Numbered from the stretch's first letter, positions 26,145 through 35,243 are shown. The stretch: 64,000 nt of DNA from an uncultured Spirochaetaceae bacterium (GCA_944390015.1 CALXOL010000011.1:1-64000); one strand, 5' to 3'. Notes: generated by a model from the letters alone, not told the origin. Program-made: numbers and translations.

Positions 26145-26300
26145 CTCTTTCTCTCCTATAAACGCCCCTATGTCATGCCTATATTTTAGCATATCTTTAA
26201 TACTTCTTGTTATAAACATTTCAATGTGTTTTTTCTTTGTCTTTTCGTTGTGGAATACTGCTATGGTCAAAGAGAGAGCATACCTTTTATAATAGTGGGC

Positions 26301-27575
26301 ATGAAAGATAGAAAAGCTGTGATTGATTTACTTGAGTTTATAAAAAAGAGTCCTACATCATTTCATGCCGTAGCCAATTTTGAGAAGATGGCAATGGAAA
26401 ATGGATTCATTGAGCTGGATGAGAAAGAGCCTTTTTCTTTGCAAAAGGGAAAGAAGTATTATATTAAGAGGGGTGGATCCAGTATCATCGCATTCTGCAT
26501 TCCAAAGGCTGGGCTCAAAGCATTTTCAATAATCGCAGCACATACCGACAGCCCTACATTCAAGCTGAAGAGAAATCCTGAGAGCCGTATCACGCCTTAT
26601 TATACGGCGCTGAATGTCGAGGGGTATGGCGGCATGATAATCAGCACATGGTTTGATAGGCCTCTCTCAATCGCGGGAAGATGCTTTTATAAAATAAATG
26701 GGGCAATCCAGGAGAGCCTAGTGGATTTTGATAGGGATCTTGTACTTATTCCAAGTCTTGCAATCCACCAGAACAGGGATGTAAATAGTGGCTATCATTA
26801 TCACATCCAGAAGGATGTGGCTCCGCTGATTTCTTTAAGCGGAAGTGGGTTTGATTTTTCTTCACTTCTTGAAAATTTACTCGGGGTAAGGAAAGAGGAT
26901 ATCCTCGATTATGAACTCTACTTATATAATAGGACACCTTATTCTGTCTGGGGCGCAAACGATGAGTTCATCTCATCTCCTCGACTTGATGACACTGAGT
27001 GCGCATATTCCGCTTTCAAAACTCTTATGGAGGTAGATGGCTATTCAGCATGTCCCATGGTCGCCCTCTTCGATAGTGAGGAGGTGGGGTCATCCTCTTT
27101 GAATGGGGCACTTTCTGATTTTCTTATGAGCACTGTGGAGCGCATATGTCTATCACTCGGTCTTGATAGGGAGCATCAGATGATGGCTCAGGCCTCATCG
27201 TTCATCATAAGTGCGGATAATGCTCATGCCTTACATCCGAACTACCCGGAAAAATCGGATCCGACCAATAAGGTAGTGCTCAACGGCGGTATCGTTATAA
27301 AATATTCTTCAAATAAGAAGTATACTACGGATGCGTATAGCGCAAGCGCAATCCGTCTTCTGATGGAAGAGAATTCAATACGCCATCAATCCTTTTTTAA
27401 TAATTCTGACATCCCAGGGGGATCTACCCTCGGAAATCTCAGCATGGAGAAGATAAGTATTCCGAGTGTTGATATCGGGCTTGCTCAGCTTGCGATGCAT
27501 TCAAGTTACGAGAGCGCAGGAGCCGAAGATCTGATTGAGATGGATAAACTTTTCAGGATATTCCTATCAAGATAG
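26301..27575 (+). CDS. M18 family aminopeptidase
   Basis: A 424-residue zinc aminopeptidase of the M18 family (aspartyl aminopeptidase type), tetrahedral cytosolic enzymes that remove N-terminal residues. SPTSFHAV near the start, AAHTDSPTFKLK with the first metal histidine, SPRLDDT with the bridging aspartate, FDSEEVGSSS with the catalytic glutamate, and MHSSYE at the end are all present. An upstream in-frame ATG at 26226 lies before the promoter and is rejected. TATAAT (26288-26293) ends seven bases before the ATG, so the mRNA may be leaderless. Confidence 0.92.
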   Translation: MKDRKAVIDLLEFIKKSPTSFHAVANFEKMAMENGFIELDEKEPFSLQKGKKYYIKRGGSSIIAFCIPKAGLKAFSIIAAHTDSPTFKLKRNPESRITPYYTALNVEGYGGMIISTWFDRPLSIAGRCFYKINGAIQESLVDFDRDLVLIPSLAIHQNRDVNSGYHYHIQKDVAPLISLSGSGFDFSSLLENLLGVRKEDILDYELYLYNRTPYSVWGANDEFISSPRLDDTECAYSAFKTLMEVDGYSACPMVALFDSEEVGSSSLNGALSDFLMSTVERICLSLGLDREHQMMAQASSFIISADNAHALHPNYPEKSDPTNKVVLNGGIVIKYSSNKKYTTDAYSASAIRLLMEENSIRHQSFFNNSDIPGGSTLGNLSMEKISIPSVDIGLAQLAMHSSYESAGAEDLIEMDKLFRIFLSR

Positions 27576-27962
27576 TCTCTTCAGAAAGGGTGGAAAAGCA
27601 TTACCTGAAAATTGAATATAATGAAAAAGTTGTCTGTTTTTCGAAATTCAGATGTCTGAAATAAGTATAAATCTGATGAAAGATCAGAGCTTTCTTTTGA
27701 TTTATATGAAAGAAAATATTATTGATGATTCATAAGAATAGTGTATTTTCAATAATAATTATTTCTTATTTTGAAAAAAATTAAGACGGTTTTATTATAA
27801 TTTACTCGTTTTAGTTCAAAAAAACTTACATGAAATATTGTTTCAAAAATATTAATAAATAGGGGATAAATCAATTTTTTCTCTTGTGAAAAATATAGAC
27901 ATGTTTTAAGATTCTACCATACAACTTTTGTTACTTAATCAGTAAACAAAAAGGAGAAAAAG
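27576..27962 (+). promoter_or_regulatory. AT-rich regulatory region of TRAP operon A
   Basis: No gene was found in these 387 very AT-rich bases. A likely promoter is TTGAAA (27771-27776) with TATAAT (27796-27801), spacing 19. Downstream of the presumed start lies an interrupted palindrome at 27830-27846, TGAAA-TATTG-TTTCA, which matches 13 of 17 positions of a perfect palindrome at the same relative place before operon B. GGAG precedes the dctP ATG. Confidence 0.5.
27830..27846. promoter_or_regulatory. Putative operator of TRAP operon A
   Basis: An inverted repeat of the form TTGAAA-n5-TTTCAA, imperfect at the left end, 116 bases before the dctP ATG and about 22 bases downstream of the predicted transcription start. 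A better copy lies at 31304-31320. Confidence 0.45.
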
Positions 27963-28970
27963 ATGAAAAAACTAATTGTTATGTTGCTTGCAATCATGAT
28001 AGTGGCTGTTCCTGTATTTGCAGGCGGAGCAAGTGAGGGCGGCAGCTCAGAGACTATCAACCTCGTACTTTCCGAAGTACACGCAGAGGGCTATCCAACG
28101 ACTCTCGCAGACTACGAGTTCGCACGTCTTGTCAATGAGAGAAGTAACGGAAGGATCAACATCCAGGTCTACTCCGGTGGAACACTCTACGGGGAGGAGA
28201 CTGGATCAATCGAAGCTCTTCAGATCGGAGACCTCGCATTCGCACGTGTATCCGCATCCCCAGTTGCATCATACGTACCTGCACTGAACGTTATTCAGCT
28301 TCCATACCTTTATAGGGATGCTGACCACATGTGGGCGGTACTCAACGGAGAGATCGGACAGCAGATGCTCGCAGACATTCAGACATCAGGATCCGGACTC
28401 GTAGGACTTGCATACTATGACGCAGGAGCAAGAAACTTCTACACTGTTAAGCCAGTAAGAAGCCTTGAGGACATGAAGGGACTCAAGATCAGGCTTCAGA
28501 ACAATGCGATGATGGTAGAGATGGCTGAGCTTCTCGGAGCAAACGGAGTAACGGGAATCGGACCGAACGACGTATACTCGGCAATCCAGCAGGGAACGAT
28601 CGACGGAGCTGAGAACAACTGGCCTACATACGAGTCGATGGGAGACTACGAGGCTGCTCCATACTTCACGCTCGACGCACATACAAGGGTACCAGAGATT
28701 CTTCTCGCATCAGAGGCGATCATGAACACGCTGAGCGAAGAGGACCAGCAGCTGATCAAGGAATGTGCAAAAGAGACACAGGAGTACGAGATCGAGCAGT
28801 GGAACCTCAGAGAGAAGTCGGCAGAGGAGAAGGTAACGGCAGCAGGAGTAGAGGTAATCGAGCTCTCAGCAGAGGAGCTTGCCAAGTTCCAGGAGAGGAT
28901 GGCACCTCTGTATACCAAGTACGGTGCTGGTTACGAGGATATCATCGCTTCTATCCAGAACGATTATTGA
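27963..28970 (+). CDS. dctP: TRAP transporter substrate-binding protein, copy A
   Basis: A 335-residue DctP-type periplasmic receptor that delivers a carboxylate or sugar-acid ligand to the DctQM permease. The signal peptide ends in VPVFAGGASEG, with no lipobox cysteine. LKIRLQNN and GTIDGAENNW are the DctP signature segments; the arginine in KIRLQN normally pairs with the ligand carboxylate. The first 19 codons differ slightly from copy B at 31407; from 28020 on the DNA looks identical. Strong AGGAG ribosome site. Codon choice is biased to GCA, ATC and CTC compared with neighbours, suggesting high expression. Confidence 0.95.
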   Translation: MKKLIVMLLAIMIVAVPVFAGGASEGGSSETINLVLSEVHAEGYPTTLADYEFARLVNERSNGRINIQVYSGGTLYGEETGSIEALQIGDLAFARVSASPVASYVPALNVIQLPYLYRDADHMWAVLNGEIGQQMLADIQTSGSGLVGLAYYDAGARNFYTVKPVRSLEDMKGLKIRLQNNAMMVEMAELLGANGVTGIGPNDVYSAIQQGTIDGAENNWPTYESMGDYEAAPYFTLDAHTRVPEILLASEAIMNTLSEEDQQLIKECAKETQEYEIEQWNLREKSAEEKVTAAGVEVIELSAEELAKFQERMAPLYTKYGAGYEDIIASIQNDY

Positions 28971-28992
28971 TTTAGCTTAGTTTCAAACTTTT

Positions 28993-29013
28993 GGGGGAGA
29001 GGCGTTCTCCCCC
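28993..29013 (+). promoter_or_regulatory. Intercistronic hairpin dctP-dctQ, copy A
   Basis: GGGGGAGA and TCTCCCCC form an 8-bp GC-rich stem with loop GGCGT between dctP and dctQ. No T-run follows, so it more likely protects the 3' end of dctP mRNA or causes partial attenuation than full termination. Confidence 0.55.
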
Positions 29014-29037
29014 ATATTAGATAAAAGGGGGAAAACT

Positions 29038-29688
29038 TTGTCAGGTTTTTCATTTTCGAATTGGCTGGAGAAAAACAAGATAGTTTTTCATCGCGAGAAC
29101 TGTAAAAGCGCATGGGGATGGATTAAAGAGATCTTATTGCTTGTTAACCATATCTGCCATAGGATCCTGCTCTCTATTGCACAGCTTTCGCTAATCATCA
29201 TGCTCGTGACGGTATTCATGAACGTAATTCTACGTTTCTGCTTCAATTCCGGTATCAAATGGGCAGAAGAGGTACCAGGACTGCTGGTAACCTTATTCAC
29301 ATTCCTTGCATGTGCGATCGGATGCCGTGACCATATGCATATATCAGTGGGAATTATTTACAACCGTTTTAAAGAGGGCGGCAAAGTAAGGAAAGCACTC
29401 GATGTTTTATCGGATATCGCAGTACTCTTCTGTGGAATCGCACTTTTTTATTACGGTCTTACATATATAATCAAGCTGCGACCGGGCTCGATGCCGATGA
29501 CAGGCTGGCCTACATGGCTTAGGTACATCCCGGCTCCGATCGGAGGTTTCTTAATGACGTTCGACCAGCTCTTATTCCTCTTCGGCATAGTCGATAGGAA
29601 CGATCTTCTCTATTCCGAGGCCGAGGTGGACTATGCGAAGCTTGTGAAGGAGAACGAGGCGGAAGCCGCGAAGGGAGGTGCTAAATGA
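29038..29688 (+). CDS. dctQ: TRAP transporter small permease, copy A
   Basis: A 216-residue DctQ subunit with four hydrophobic helices and the family segment RFCFNSGIKWAEEVPGLLVTLFTF. It pairs with DctM in a sodium- or proton-coupled importer. The start is TTG at 29038, with GGGGG seven bases before it. The C-terminus is acidic (YSEAEVDYAKLVKENEAEAAK). Its stop overlaps the dctM start as ATGA. The protein is identical to copy B. Confidence 0.93.
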   Translation: MSGFSFSNWLEKNKIVFHRENCKSAWGWIKEILLLVNHICHRILLSIAQLSLIIMLVTVFMNVILRFCFNSGIKWAEEVPGLLVTLFTFLACAIGCRDHMHISVGIIYNRFKEGGKVRKALDVLSDIAVLFCGIALFYYGLTYIIKLRPGSMPMTGWPTWLRYIPAPIGGFLMTFDQLLFLFGIVDRNDLLYSEAEVDYAKLVKENEAEAAKGGAK

Positions 29689-31097
29689 TTACTAACATAC
29701 CGGCAGCAATAGTACTTCTGGCAGGATTCATCGGCCTCATGCTTCTGAGGGTGCCAGTAACATTCTCGATGCTGATTGCGGCATTCGCATCGGCGCTGTT
29801 CGTTCCTGGGACGAACCCGACAACGATGATCCGCATGATGCTCGACGGAGTAAACAACTTCACGATGCTCGCGATTCCGTTCTTCATCGTAATGGGCGAG
29901 ATCATGGCGATTGGAGAGATATCGGACAAGATAGTAGATCTTGCGAACCTGATAGTCGGACGCTTCCGCGGAGGACTGGCGTACGTCAACTGTATCGACT
30001 CGATGTTCTTCGGAGGAATCTCAGGCTCTGCGGTAGCTGACGTATCATCTCTTGGATCCGTAGTAATCCCGATGATGGAGAAGCAGGGTTATGACAGGGA
30101 GTTCGCGGTAGGACTTACAGTAACTACGGCATGTCAGGGAGTTCTGATTCCACCATCGCACAACATGGTCATCTACGCACTCGCAGCTGGAGGCGGAGTC
30201 TCGATCGGAGATCTGTTCATAGCGGGATTCGCACCTGGAATTGCACTCGGACTTGCATTCATGGTTCTCTGTTTCTTCCTTGGAAGGAAGTACAACTTCC
30301 CGAAAGGCAGCAAGCTGTTCGTAGGAGACAGTGCAAGGTGGCTCAAGTTCAAGAAGCACAGTGGGGACAAGGCGTTTGCGGCCCATAAGGTTGAAACCAG
30401 CTGGATTGAGCTACAGACACCGTTATTTGATCTTGAGATGGGAAAGTGCATCCAGGTAATCTGCAATGCAATTCTTCCTATGATGACGCTCGTAATCATC
30501 ATGGTCGGTACTGGTGTAGGTATCTTCACGGCGACAGAAAGTTCTGCTGTAGCATGTTTCTATACTTTCATTCTTACCTACTTTATCTTCCGTAAGGCAA
30601 AAATTAAGGACTTTGGAAACGTTCTAAAGAACTCGCTCAAGACACTTGCTGTCGTACTTACGCTTATTGCTACGGCAAAGGCGTTCGCATACATGATGAC
30701 GCTCTTAAGGATTCCTACGGCCGTTACGAACGGACTTATCGGAATCTCGGACAATCCGATCATCATCCTGCTGATCATCAACCTTCTCCTGATGGTACTC
30801 GGATGCTTCATGGATATGGCACCGCTGATTATCATCATGACACCGATTCTGCTTCCTGTAGTTGAGTCGATTGGAATGAGCAGGATACACTTTGGAATCA
30901 TGCTCATCTTCAACCTTGCAATCGGACTTTGCACACCACCGGTTGGAAGTGCGCTCTTCGTAGGATGTGCAGTTGGTAAGACGAGCCTTGAGAGTACGGC
31001 AAAGAAGATGCTTCCTCTTTTTGCATGTATGATCTTTGTCCTTTTGGTTGTTACCTATCTTCCGTTCTATGTGCATATGCCATTGTTCGGATATTGA
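29685..31097 (+). CDS. dctM: TRAP transporter large permease, copy A
   Basis: A 470-residue DctM subunit, the ion-coupled translocator, with about 12 helices. Landmarks are FFGGISGSAVADVSSLG, LIPPSHNMVIYA, TATESSAVACFYT and DMAPLIIIMTPILLPV. A cytoplasmic insert of ~45 residues around KGSKLFVGDSARWLKF makes it longer than the usual ~430. The last ~200 codons differ from copy B at scattered synonymous sites and about a dozen residues (for example VGI/MGV, KIK/KVR), whereas the earlier part looks identical. Confidence 0.95.
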   Translation: MITNIPAAIVLLAGFIGLMLLRVPVTFSMLIAAFASALFVPGTNPTTMIRMMLDGVNNFTMLAIPFFIVMGEIMAIGEISDKIVDLANLIVGRFRGGLAYVNCIDSMFFGGISGSAVADVSSLGSVVIPMMEKQGYDREFAVGLTVTTACQGVLIPPSHNMVIYALAAGGGVSIGDLFIAGFAPGIALGLAFMVLCFFLGRKYNFPKGSKLFVGDSARWLKFKKHSGDKAFAAHKVETSWIELQTPLFDLEMGKCIQVICNAILPMMTLVIIMVGTGVGIFTATESSAVACFYTFILTYFIFRKAKIKDFGNVLKNSLKTLAVVLTLIATAKAFAYMMTLLRIPTAVTNGLIGISDNPIIILLIINLLLMVLGCFMDMAPLIIIMTPILLPVVESIGMSRIHFGIMLIFNLAIGLCTPPVGSALFVGCAVGKTSLESTAKKMLPLFACMIFVLLVVTYLPFYVHMPLFGY

Positions 31098-31110
31098 TTG
31101 ATAATATTTT

Positions 31111-31140
31111 TAAGGCTGGGGGAGACCTCAGCCTTTTATA
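31111..31140 (+). terminator. Terminator of TRAP operon A
   Basis: AAGGCTGGGG and CCTCAGCCTT form a 10-bp stem with one wobble and a GAGA loop, followed by TT-ATA, shortly after the dctM stop. It keeps the two tandem operons as separate units. Confidence 0.75.
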
Positions 31141-31406
31141 CAACTTTAAAATTAATTTAATTTATCTTGTCTAAAATACTTAGATACAAATTTTCTCCTA
31201 AAATAAAAACTTGTCTATAAGAAAATATTCTAATTTTAGTTTGTCTCTAATTGCAAAATTCTAATATATAAAGATTTGTTGTATTTCTCATGTTTTTATT
31301 CATTTGAAACCGTGTTTCAATAGTGAAAAATTAAATATTGCATGCACTTTTTTTCTATTTTAATCTTTTCAGAAGATAATATTTTACTCTGAAAAAGGAG
31401 AGAAAA
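31141..31406 (+). promoter_or_regulatory. AT-rich regulatory region of TRAP operon B
   Basis: No gene was found here. TTGTCT (31241-31246), 18 bases and TATATA (31265-31270) form a plausible promoter. About 27 bases past the predicted start lies the perfect palindrome at 31304-31320. The region is unlike that of operon A except for this palindrome and the ribosome site, so the two operons could answer to different upstream signals. Confidence 0.5.
31304..31320. promoter_or_regulatory. Putative operator of TRAP operon B
   Basis: TTGAAAC-CGT-GTTTCAA is a perfect inverted repeat with a 3-base centre, 86 bases before the dctP ATG. Its form resembles sites of LacI/GalR-type repressors, and a degenerate version stands at the equivalent place in operon A. 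Confidence 0.55.
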
Positions 31407-32414
31407 ATGAGAAAACTAATTGTTATGTTGCTTGCAATCATGATGGTAGCTGTTCCTGTATTCGCAGGCGGAGCAAGTGAGGGCGGCAGCTCAGAGACTA
31501 TCAACCTCGTACTTTCCGAAGTACACGCAGAGGGCTATCCAACGACTCTCGCAGACTACGAGTTCGCACGTCTTGTCAATGAGAGAAGTAACGGAAGGAT
31601 CAACATCCAGGTCTACTCCGGTGGAACACTCTACGGGGAGGAGACTGGATCAATCGAAGCTCTTCAGATCGGAGACCTCGCATTCGCACGTGTATCCGCA
31701 TCCCCAGTTGCATCATACGTACCTGCACTGAACGTTATTCAGCTTCCATACCTTTATAGGGATGCTGACCACATGTGGGCGGTACTCAACGGAGAGATCG
31801 GACAGCAGATGCTCGCAGACATTCAGACATCAGGATCCGGACTCGTAGGACTTGCATACTATGACGCAGGAGCAAGAAACTTCTACACTGTTAAGCCAGT
31901 AAGAAGCCTTGAGGACATGAAGGGACTCAAGATCAGGCTTCAGAACAATGCGATGATGGTAGAGATGGCTGAGCTTCTCGGAGCAAACGGAGTAACGGGA
32001 ATCGGACCGAACGACGTATACTCGGCAATCCAGCAGGGAACGATCGACGGAGCTGAGAACAACTGGCCTACATACGAGTCGATGGGAGACTACGAGGCTG
32101 CTCCATACTTCACGCTCGACGCACATACAAGGGTACCAGAGATTCTTCTCGCATCAGAGGCGATCATGAACACGCTGAGCGAAGAGGACCAGCAGCTGAT
32201 CAAGGAATGTGCAAAAGAGACACAGGAGTACGAGATCGAGCAGTGGAACCTCAGAGAGAAGTCGGCAGAGGAGAAGGTAACGGCAGCAGGAGTAGAGGTA
32301 ATCGAGCTCTCAGCAGAGGAGCTTGCCAAGTTCCAGGAGAGGATGGCACCTCTGTATACCAAGTACGGTGCTGGTTACGAGGATATCATCGCTTCTATCC
32401 AGAACGATTATTGA
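31407..32414 (+). CDS. dctP: TRAP transporter substrate-binding protein, copy B
   Basis: A 335-residue receptor identical to copy A from residue 20 on; the signal peptide differs by Arg for Lys at position 2 and Met for Ile at position 13. The same DctP signature (KIRLQNN, GTIDGAENNW) and the same cysteine-free FAGGASEG junction are present, so ligand specificity must match copy A. AGGAG precedes the ATG. Keeping a second, separately promoted copy may raise dosage or widen expression conditions. Confidence 0.95.
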   Translation: MRKLIVMLLAIMMVAVPVFAGGASEGGSSETINLVLSEVHAEGYPTTLADYEFARLVNERSNGRINIQVYSGGTLYGEETGSIEALQIGDLAFARVSASPVASYVPALNVIQLPYLYRDADHMWAVLNGEIGQQMLADIQTSGSGLVGLAYYDAGARNFYTVKPVRSLEDMKGLKIRLQNNAMMVEMAELLGANGVTGIGPNDVYSAIQQGTIDGAENNWPTYESMGDYEAAPYFTLDAHTRVPEILLASEAIMNTLSEEDQQLIKECAKETQEYEIEQWNLREKSAEEKVTAAGVEVIELSAEELAKFQERMAPLYTKYGAGYEDIIASIQNDY

Positions 32415-32436
32415 TTTAGCTTAGTTTCAAACTTTT

Positions 32437-32457
32437 GGGGGAGAGGCGTTCTCCCCC
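32437..32457 (+). promoter_or_regulatory. Intercistronic hairpin dctP-dctQ, copy B
   Basis: The same GGGGGAGA/TCTCCCCC stem as in operon A, in the identical spacer and again without a T-run. Confidence 0.55.
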
Positions 32458-32481
32458 ATATTAGATAAAAGGGGGAAAACT

Positions 32482-33132
32482 TTGTCAGGTTTTTCATTTT
32501 CGAATTGGCTGGAGAAAAACAAGATAGTTTTTCATCGCGAGAACTGTAAAAGCGCATGGGGATGGATTAAAGAGATCTTATTGCTTGTTAACCATATCTG
32601 CCATAGGATCCTGCTCTCTATTGCACAGCTTTCGCTAATCATCATGCTCGTGACGGTATTCATGAACGTAATTCTACGTTTCTGCTTCAATTCCGGTATC
32701 AAATGGGCAGAAGAGGTACCAGGACTGCTGGTAACCTTATTCACATTCCTTGCATGTGCGATCGGATGCCGTGACCATATGCATATATCAGTGGGAATTA
32801 TTTACAACCGTTTTAAAGAGGGCGGCAAAGTAAGGAAAGCACTCGATGTTTTATCGGATATCGCAGTACTCTTCTGTGGAATCGCACTTTTTTATTACGG
32901 TCTTACATATATAATCAAGCTGCGACCGGGCTCGATGCCGATGACAGGCTGGCCTACATGGCTTAGGTACATCCCGGCTCCGATCGGAGGTTTCTTAATG
33001 ACGTTCGACCAGCTCTTATTCCTCTTCGGCATAGTCGATAGGAACGATCTTCTCTATTCCGAGGCCGAGGTGGACTATGCGAAGCTTGTGAAGGAGAACG
33101 AGGCGGAAGCCGCGAAGGGAGGTGCTAAATGA
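32482..33132 (+). CDS. dctQ: TRAP transporter small permease, copy B
   Basis: A 216-residue DctQ identical in sequence to copy A, including the TTG start with GGGGG upstream and the ATGA overlap with dctM. Being identical at DNA level, either DctQ can assemble with either DctM. Confidence 0.93.
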   Translation: MSGFSFSNWLEKNKIVFHRENCKSAWGWIKEILLLVNHICHRILLSIAQLSLIIMLVTVFMNVILRFCFNSGIKWAEEVPGLLVTLFTFLACAIGCRDHMHISVGIIYNRFKEGGKVRKALDVLSDIAVLFCGIALFYYGLTYIIKLRPGSMPMTGWPTWLRYIPAPIGGFLMTFDQLLFLFGIVDRNDLLYSEAEVDYAKLVKENEAEAAKGGAK

Positions 33133-34541
33133 TTACTAACATACCGGCAGCAATAGTACTTCTGGCAGGATTCATCGGCCTCATGCTTCTGAGGGTGCCA
33201 GTAACATTCTCGATGCTGATTGCGGCATTCGCATCGGCGCTGTTCGTTCCTGGGACGAACCCGACAACGATGATCCGCATGATGCTCGACGGAGTAAACA
33301 ACTTCACGATGCTCGCGATTCCGTTCTTCATCGTAATGGGCGAGATCATGGCGATTGGAGAGATATCGGACAAGATAGTAGATCTTGCGAACCTGATAGT
33401 CGGACGCTTCCGCGGAGGACTGGCGTACGTCAACTGTATCGACTCGATGTTCTTCGGAGGAATCTCAGGCTCTGCGGTAGCTGACGTATCATCTCTTGGA
33501 TCCGTAGTAATCCCGATGATGGAGAAGCAGGGTTATGACAGGGAGTTCGCGGTAGGACTTACAGTAACTACGGCATGTCAGGGAGTTCTGATTCCACCAT
33601 CGCACAACATGGTCATCTACGCACTCGCAGCTGGAGGCGGAGTCTCGATCGGAGATCTGTTCATAGCGGGATTCGCACCTGGAATTGCACTCGGACTTGC
33701 ATTCATGGTTCTCTGTTTCTTCCTTGGAAGGAAGTACAACTTCCCGAAAGGCAGCAAGCTGTTCGTAGGAGACAGTGCAAGGTGGCTCAAGTTCAAGAAG
33801 CACAGTGGGGACAAGGCGTTTGCGGCCCATAAGGTTGAAACCAGCTGGATTGAGCTACAGACACCGTTATTTGATCTTGAGATGGGAAAGTGCATCCAGG
33901 TAATCTGCAATGCAATCCTTCCTATGATGACGCTCGTGATCATCATGGTCGGTACTGGAATGGGTGTCTTCACGGCGACGGAGAGCTCTGCAGTTGCATG
34001 TTTCTATACGTTTATCCTGACCTATTTCATATTTAGAAAAGCTAAGGTCAGAGACTTTGGAAATGTTCTTAAGAACTCACTTAAGACGCTTGCTGTCGTA
34101 CTTACGCTCATTGCTACGGCAAAGGCGTTCGCATACATGATGACGCTCTTAAGGATTCCTACAGCCGTTACGAACGGACTTATCGGAATCTCGGACAATC
34201 CGATTATCATCCTGCTGATCATCAACATTCTTTTGATGCTCCTCGGATGTTTCATGGATATGGCACCGCTGATCATTATCATGACACCGATTCTGCTTCC
34301 TGTGGTTGAGTCGATTGGAATGAGCAGGATACACTTTGGAATCATGCTTATCTTCAACCTTGCAATCGGACTTTGTACACCACCGGTTGGAAGTGCGCTC
34401 TTCGTAGGATGTGCAGTTGGTAAGACGAGCCTTGAGAGTACGTCTAAAAAGATGTTCCCTCTCTTTGCATGCATGCTCGTAGTTCTGCTCGTGGTTACAT
34501 ACCTTCCATTCTACGTGCATATACCATTATTCGGATATTAA
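33129..34541 (+). CDS. dctM: TRAP transporter large permease, copy B
   Basis: A 470-residue DctM, identical to copy A through about residue 263 and then diverging at many synonymous sites. Replacements include GMGVF for GVGIF, KVRD for KIKD, INILLMLLG for INLLLMVLG and a different C-terminal helix (MFPLFACMLVV). Changes are conservative and confined to hydrophobic segments, so both permeases should be functional. A UUCG-capped terminator follows. Confidence 0.95.
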   Translation: MITNIPAAIVLLAGFIGLMLLRVPVTFSMLIAAFASALFVPGTNPTTMIRMMLDGVNNFTMLAIPFFIVMGEIMAIGEISDKIVDLANLIVGRFRGGLAYVNCIDSMFFGGISGSAVADVSSLGSVVIPMMEKQGYDREFAVGLTVTTACQGVLIPPSHNMVIYALAAGGGVSIGDLFIAGFAPGIALGLAFMVLCFFLGRKYNFPKGSKLFVGDSARWLKFKKHSGDKAFAAHKVETSWIELQTPLFDLEMGKCIQVICNAILPMMTLVIIMVGTGMGVFTATESSAVACFYTFILTYFIFRKAKVRDFGNVLKNSLKTLAVVLTLIATAKAFAYMMTLLRIPTAVTNGLIGISDNPIIILLIINILLMLLGCFMDMAPLIIIMTPILLPVVESIGMSRIHFGIMLIFNLAIGLCTPPVGSALFVGCAVGKTSLESTSKKMFPLFACMLVVLLVVTYLPFYVHIPLFGY

Positions 34542-34545
34542 CGGT

Positions 34546-35133
34546 TTAAGAGGGCTGCTTCGGCAGCCTTCTTTTCAGCAGTAACACTCCAAAATTCTCA
34601 AGAGTGAATTCCTTAGTGCCGTCGAATTCAATCTCTATAGTGATTAAATCACCTGATTTAGCTTCGAAATACATTGGTTTCATATAGCTTTCAAAACCTT
34701 CAAATCTTCTTGATACCATCCCATTTATATTTAGTGTAATAGCGCTTATGCTTTCAAAATCTGGATCGGTCGAGAAGAAAAATGCGGCGATTCTGTCTAC
34801 TCCTTTTTCAATTACGTAATAGCCAAGACTTTTCGTCTCTATTTGCTTATTCCCGCTCTCCTTCTCGTATACTAAATCGTTAAAAGGATGAAAGAGAATA
34901 TCATAGTCTTTCTCAGCGTTCTTTAAGAAAGCTGTTCTTTCTTTCATGGATAAGGAATAAATTAGCGATTTCTCTTCTTCGCTTAGCGCCTTCAGTCCTT
35001 CTTTTCTCTTCCTTTCCCTATCAAGCCTTTCAATCTCAAGTCGTTCACTTTCTTTTTTCTCACCTCTTTTTCTTAAAACGACAAACAAAATTATCAATAA
35101 GACAAGCAGAAGAATAAGGATAGACTCTCTCAT
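34546..35133 (-). CDS. Membrane-anchored hypothetical protein
   Basis: A 195-residue protein with one N-terminal transmembrane helix (residues 5-20), then a highly charged Lys/Arg/Glu coiled-coil segment (21-65) and a C-terminal domain of predicted strands (SAITLNINGMVSRRF, ITIEIEFDGTKEF). It is not a lipoprotein: no signal cysteine. No family was recognised. Its last codons overlap the UUCG terminator of the TRAP operon. The start has only a weak ribosome site. Confidence 0.6.
   Translation of the reverse strand: MRESILILLLVLLIILFVVLRKRGEKKESERLEIERLDRERKRKEGLKALSEEEKSLIYSLSMKERTAFLKNAEKDYDILFHPFNDLVYEKESGNKQIETKSLGYYVIEKGVDRIAAFFFSTDPDFESISAITLNINGMVSRRFEGFESYMKPMYFEAKSGDLITIEIEFDGTKEFTLENFGVLLLKRRLPKQPS
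34550..34577. terminator. UUCG-loop terminator of TRAP operon B
   Basis: GGCTGC-TTCG-GCAGCC is a stable UUCG tetraloop hairpin, extendable by weaker pairs, followed by TTCTTTT. It lies just past the dctM stop and inside the last codons of the convergent hypothetical gene. Confidence 0.85.
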
Positions 35134-35243
35134 TTATTTACTCCTTCAATAAATATAGCATCAGAGCATTGGATGACATAGTCTCAAATTGAATATGTTT
35201 TGATTTTCCTAGCCAACGGTCATTTAAAATGGTATAAATAGGT

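Larger units (their letters stand above)
28020..30472 (+). repeat. 2.45-kb repeat, copy A (identical tract)
   Basis: No difference from 31464-33916 (offset 3444) was seen by eye across dctP codon 20, dctQ and most of dctM. The tract is bounded by a t/c mismatch at 28019 and another at 30473; beyond both ends synonymous and some amino-acid changes accumulate. The pattern fits tandem duplication followed by gene conversion. Confidence 0.85.
31464..33916 (+). repeat. 2.45-kb repeat, copy B (identical tract)
   Basis: Partner of 28020-30472. It includes the rest of dctP, the intercistronic hairpin, all of dctQ and the first ~263 codons of dctM. Conservation of third-codon positions and the spacer rules out protein-level selection alone. 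Confidence 0.85.

Noticed and set aside
28018-30529. Several alternative-frame ORFs inside dctPQM that are 'conserved' in both copies
   Set aside because: Conservation follows only from the DNA duplication; the dct frames explain the region fully.
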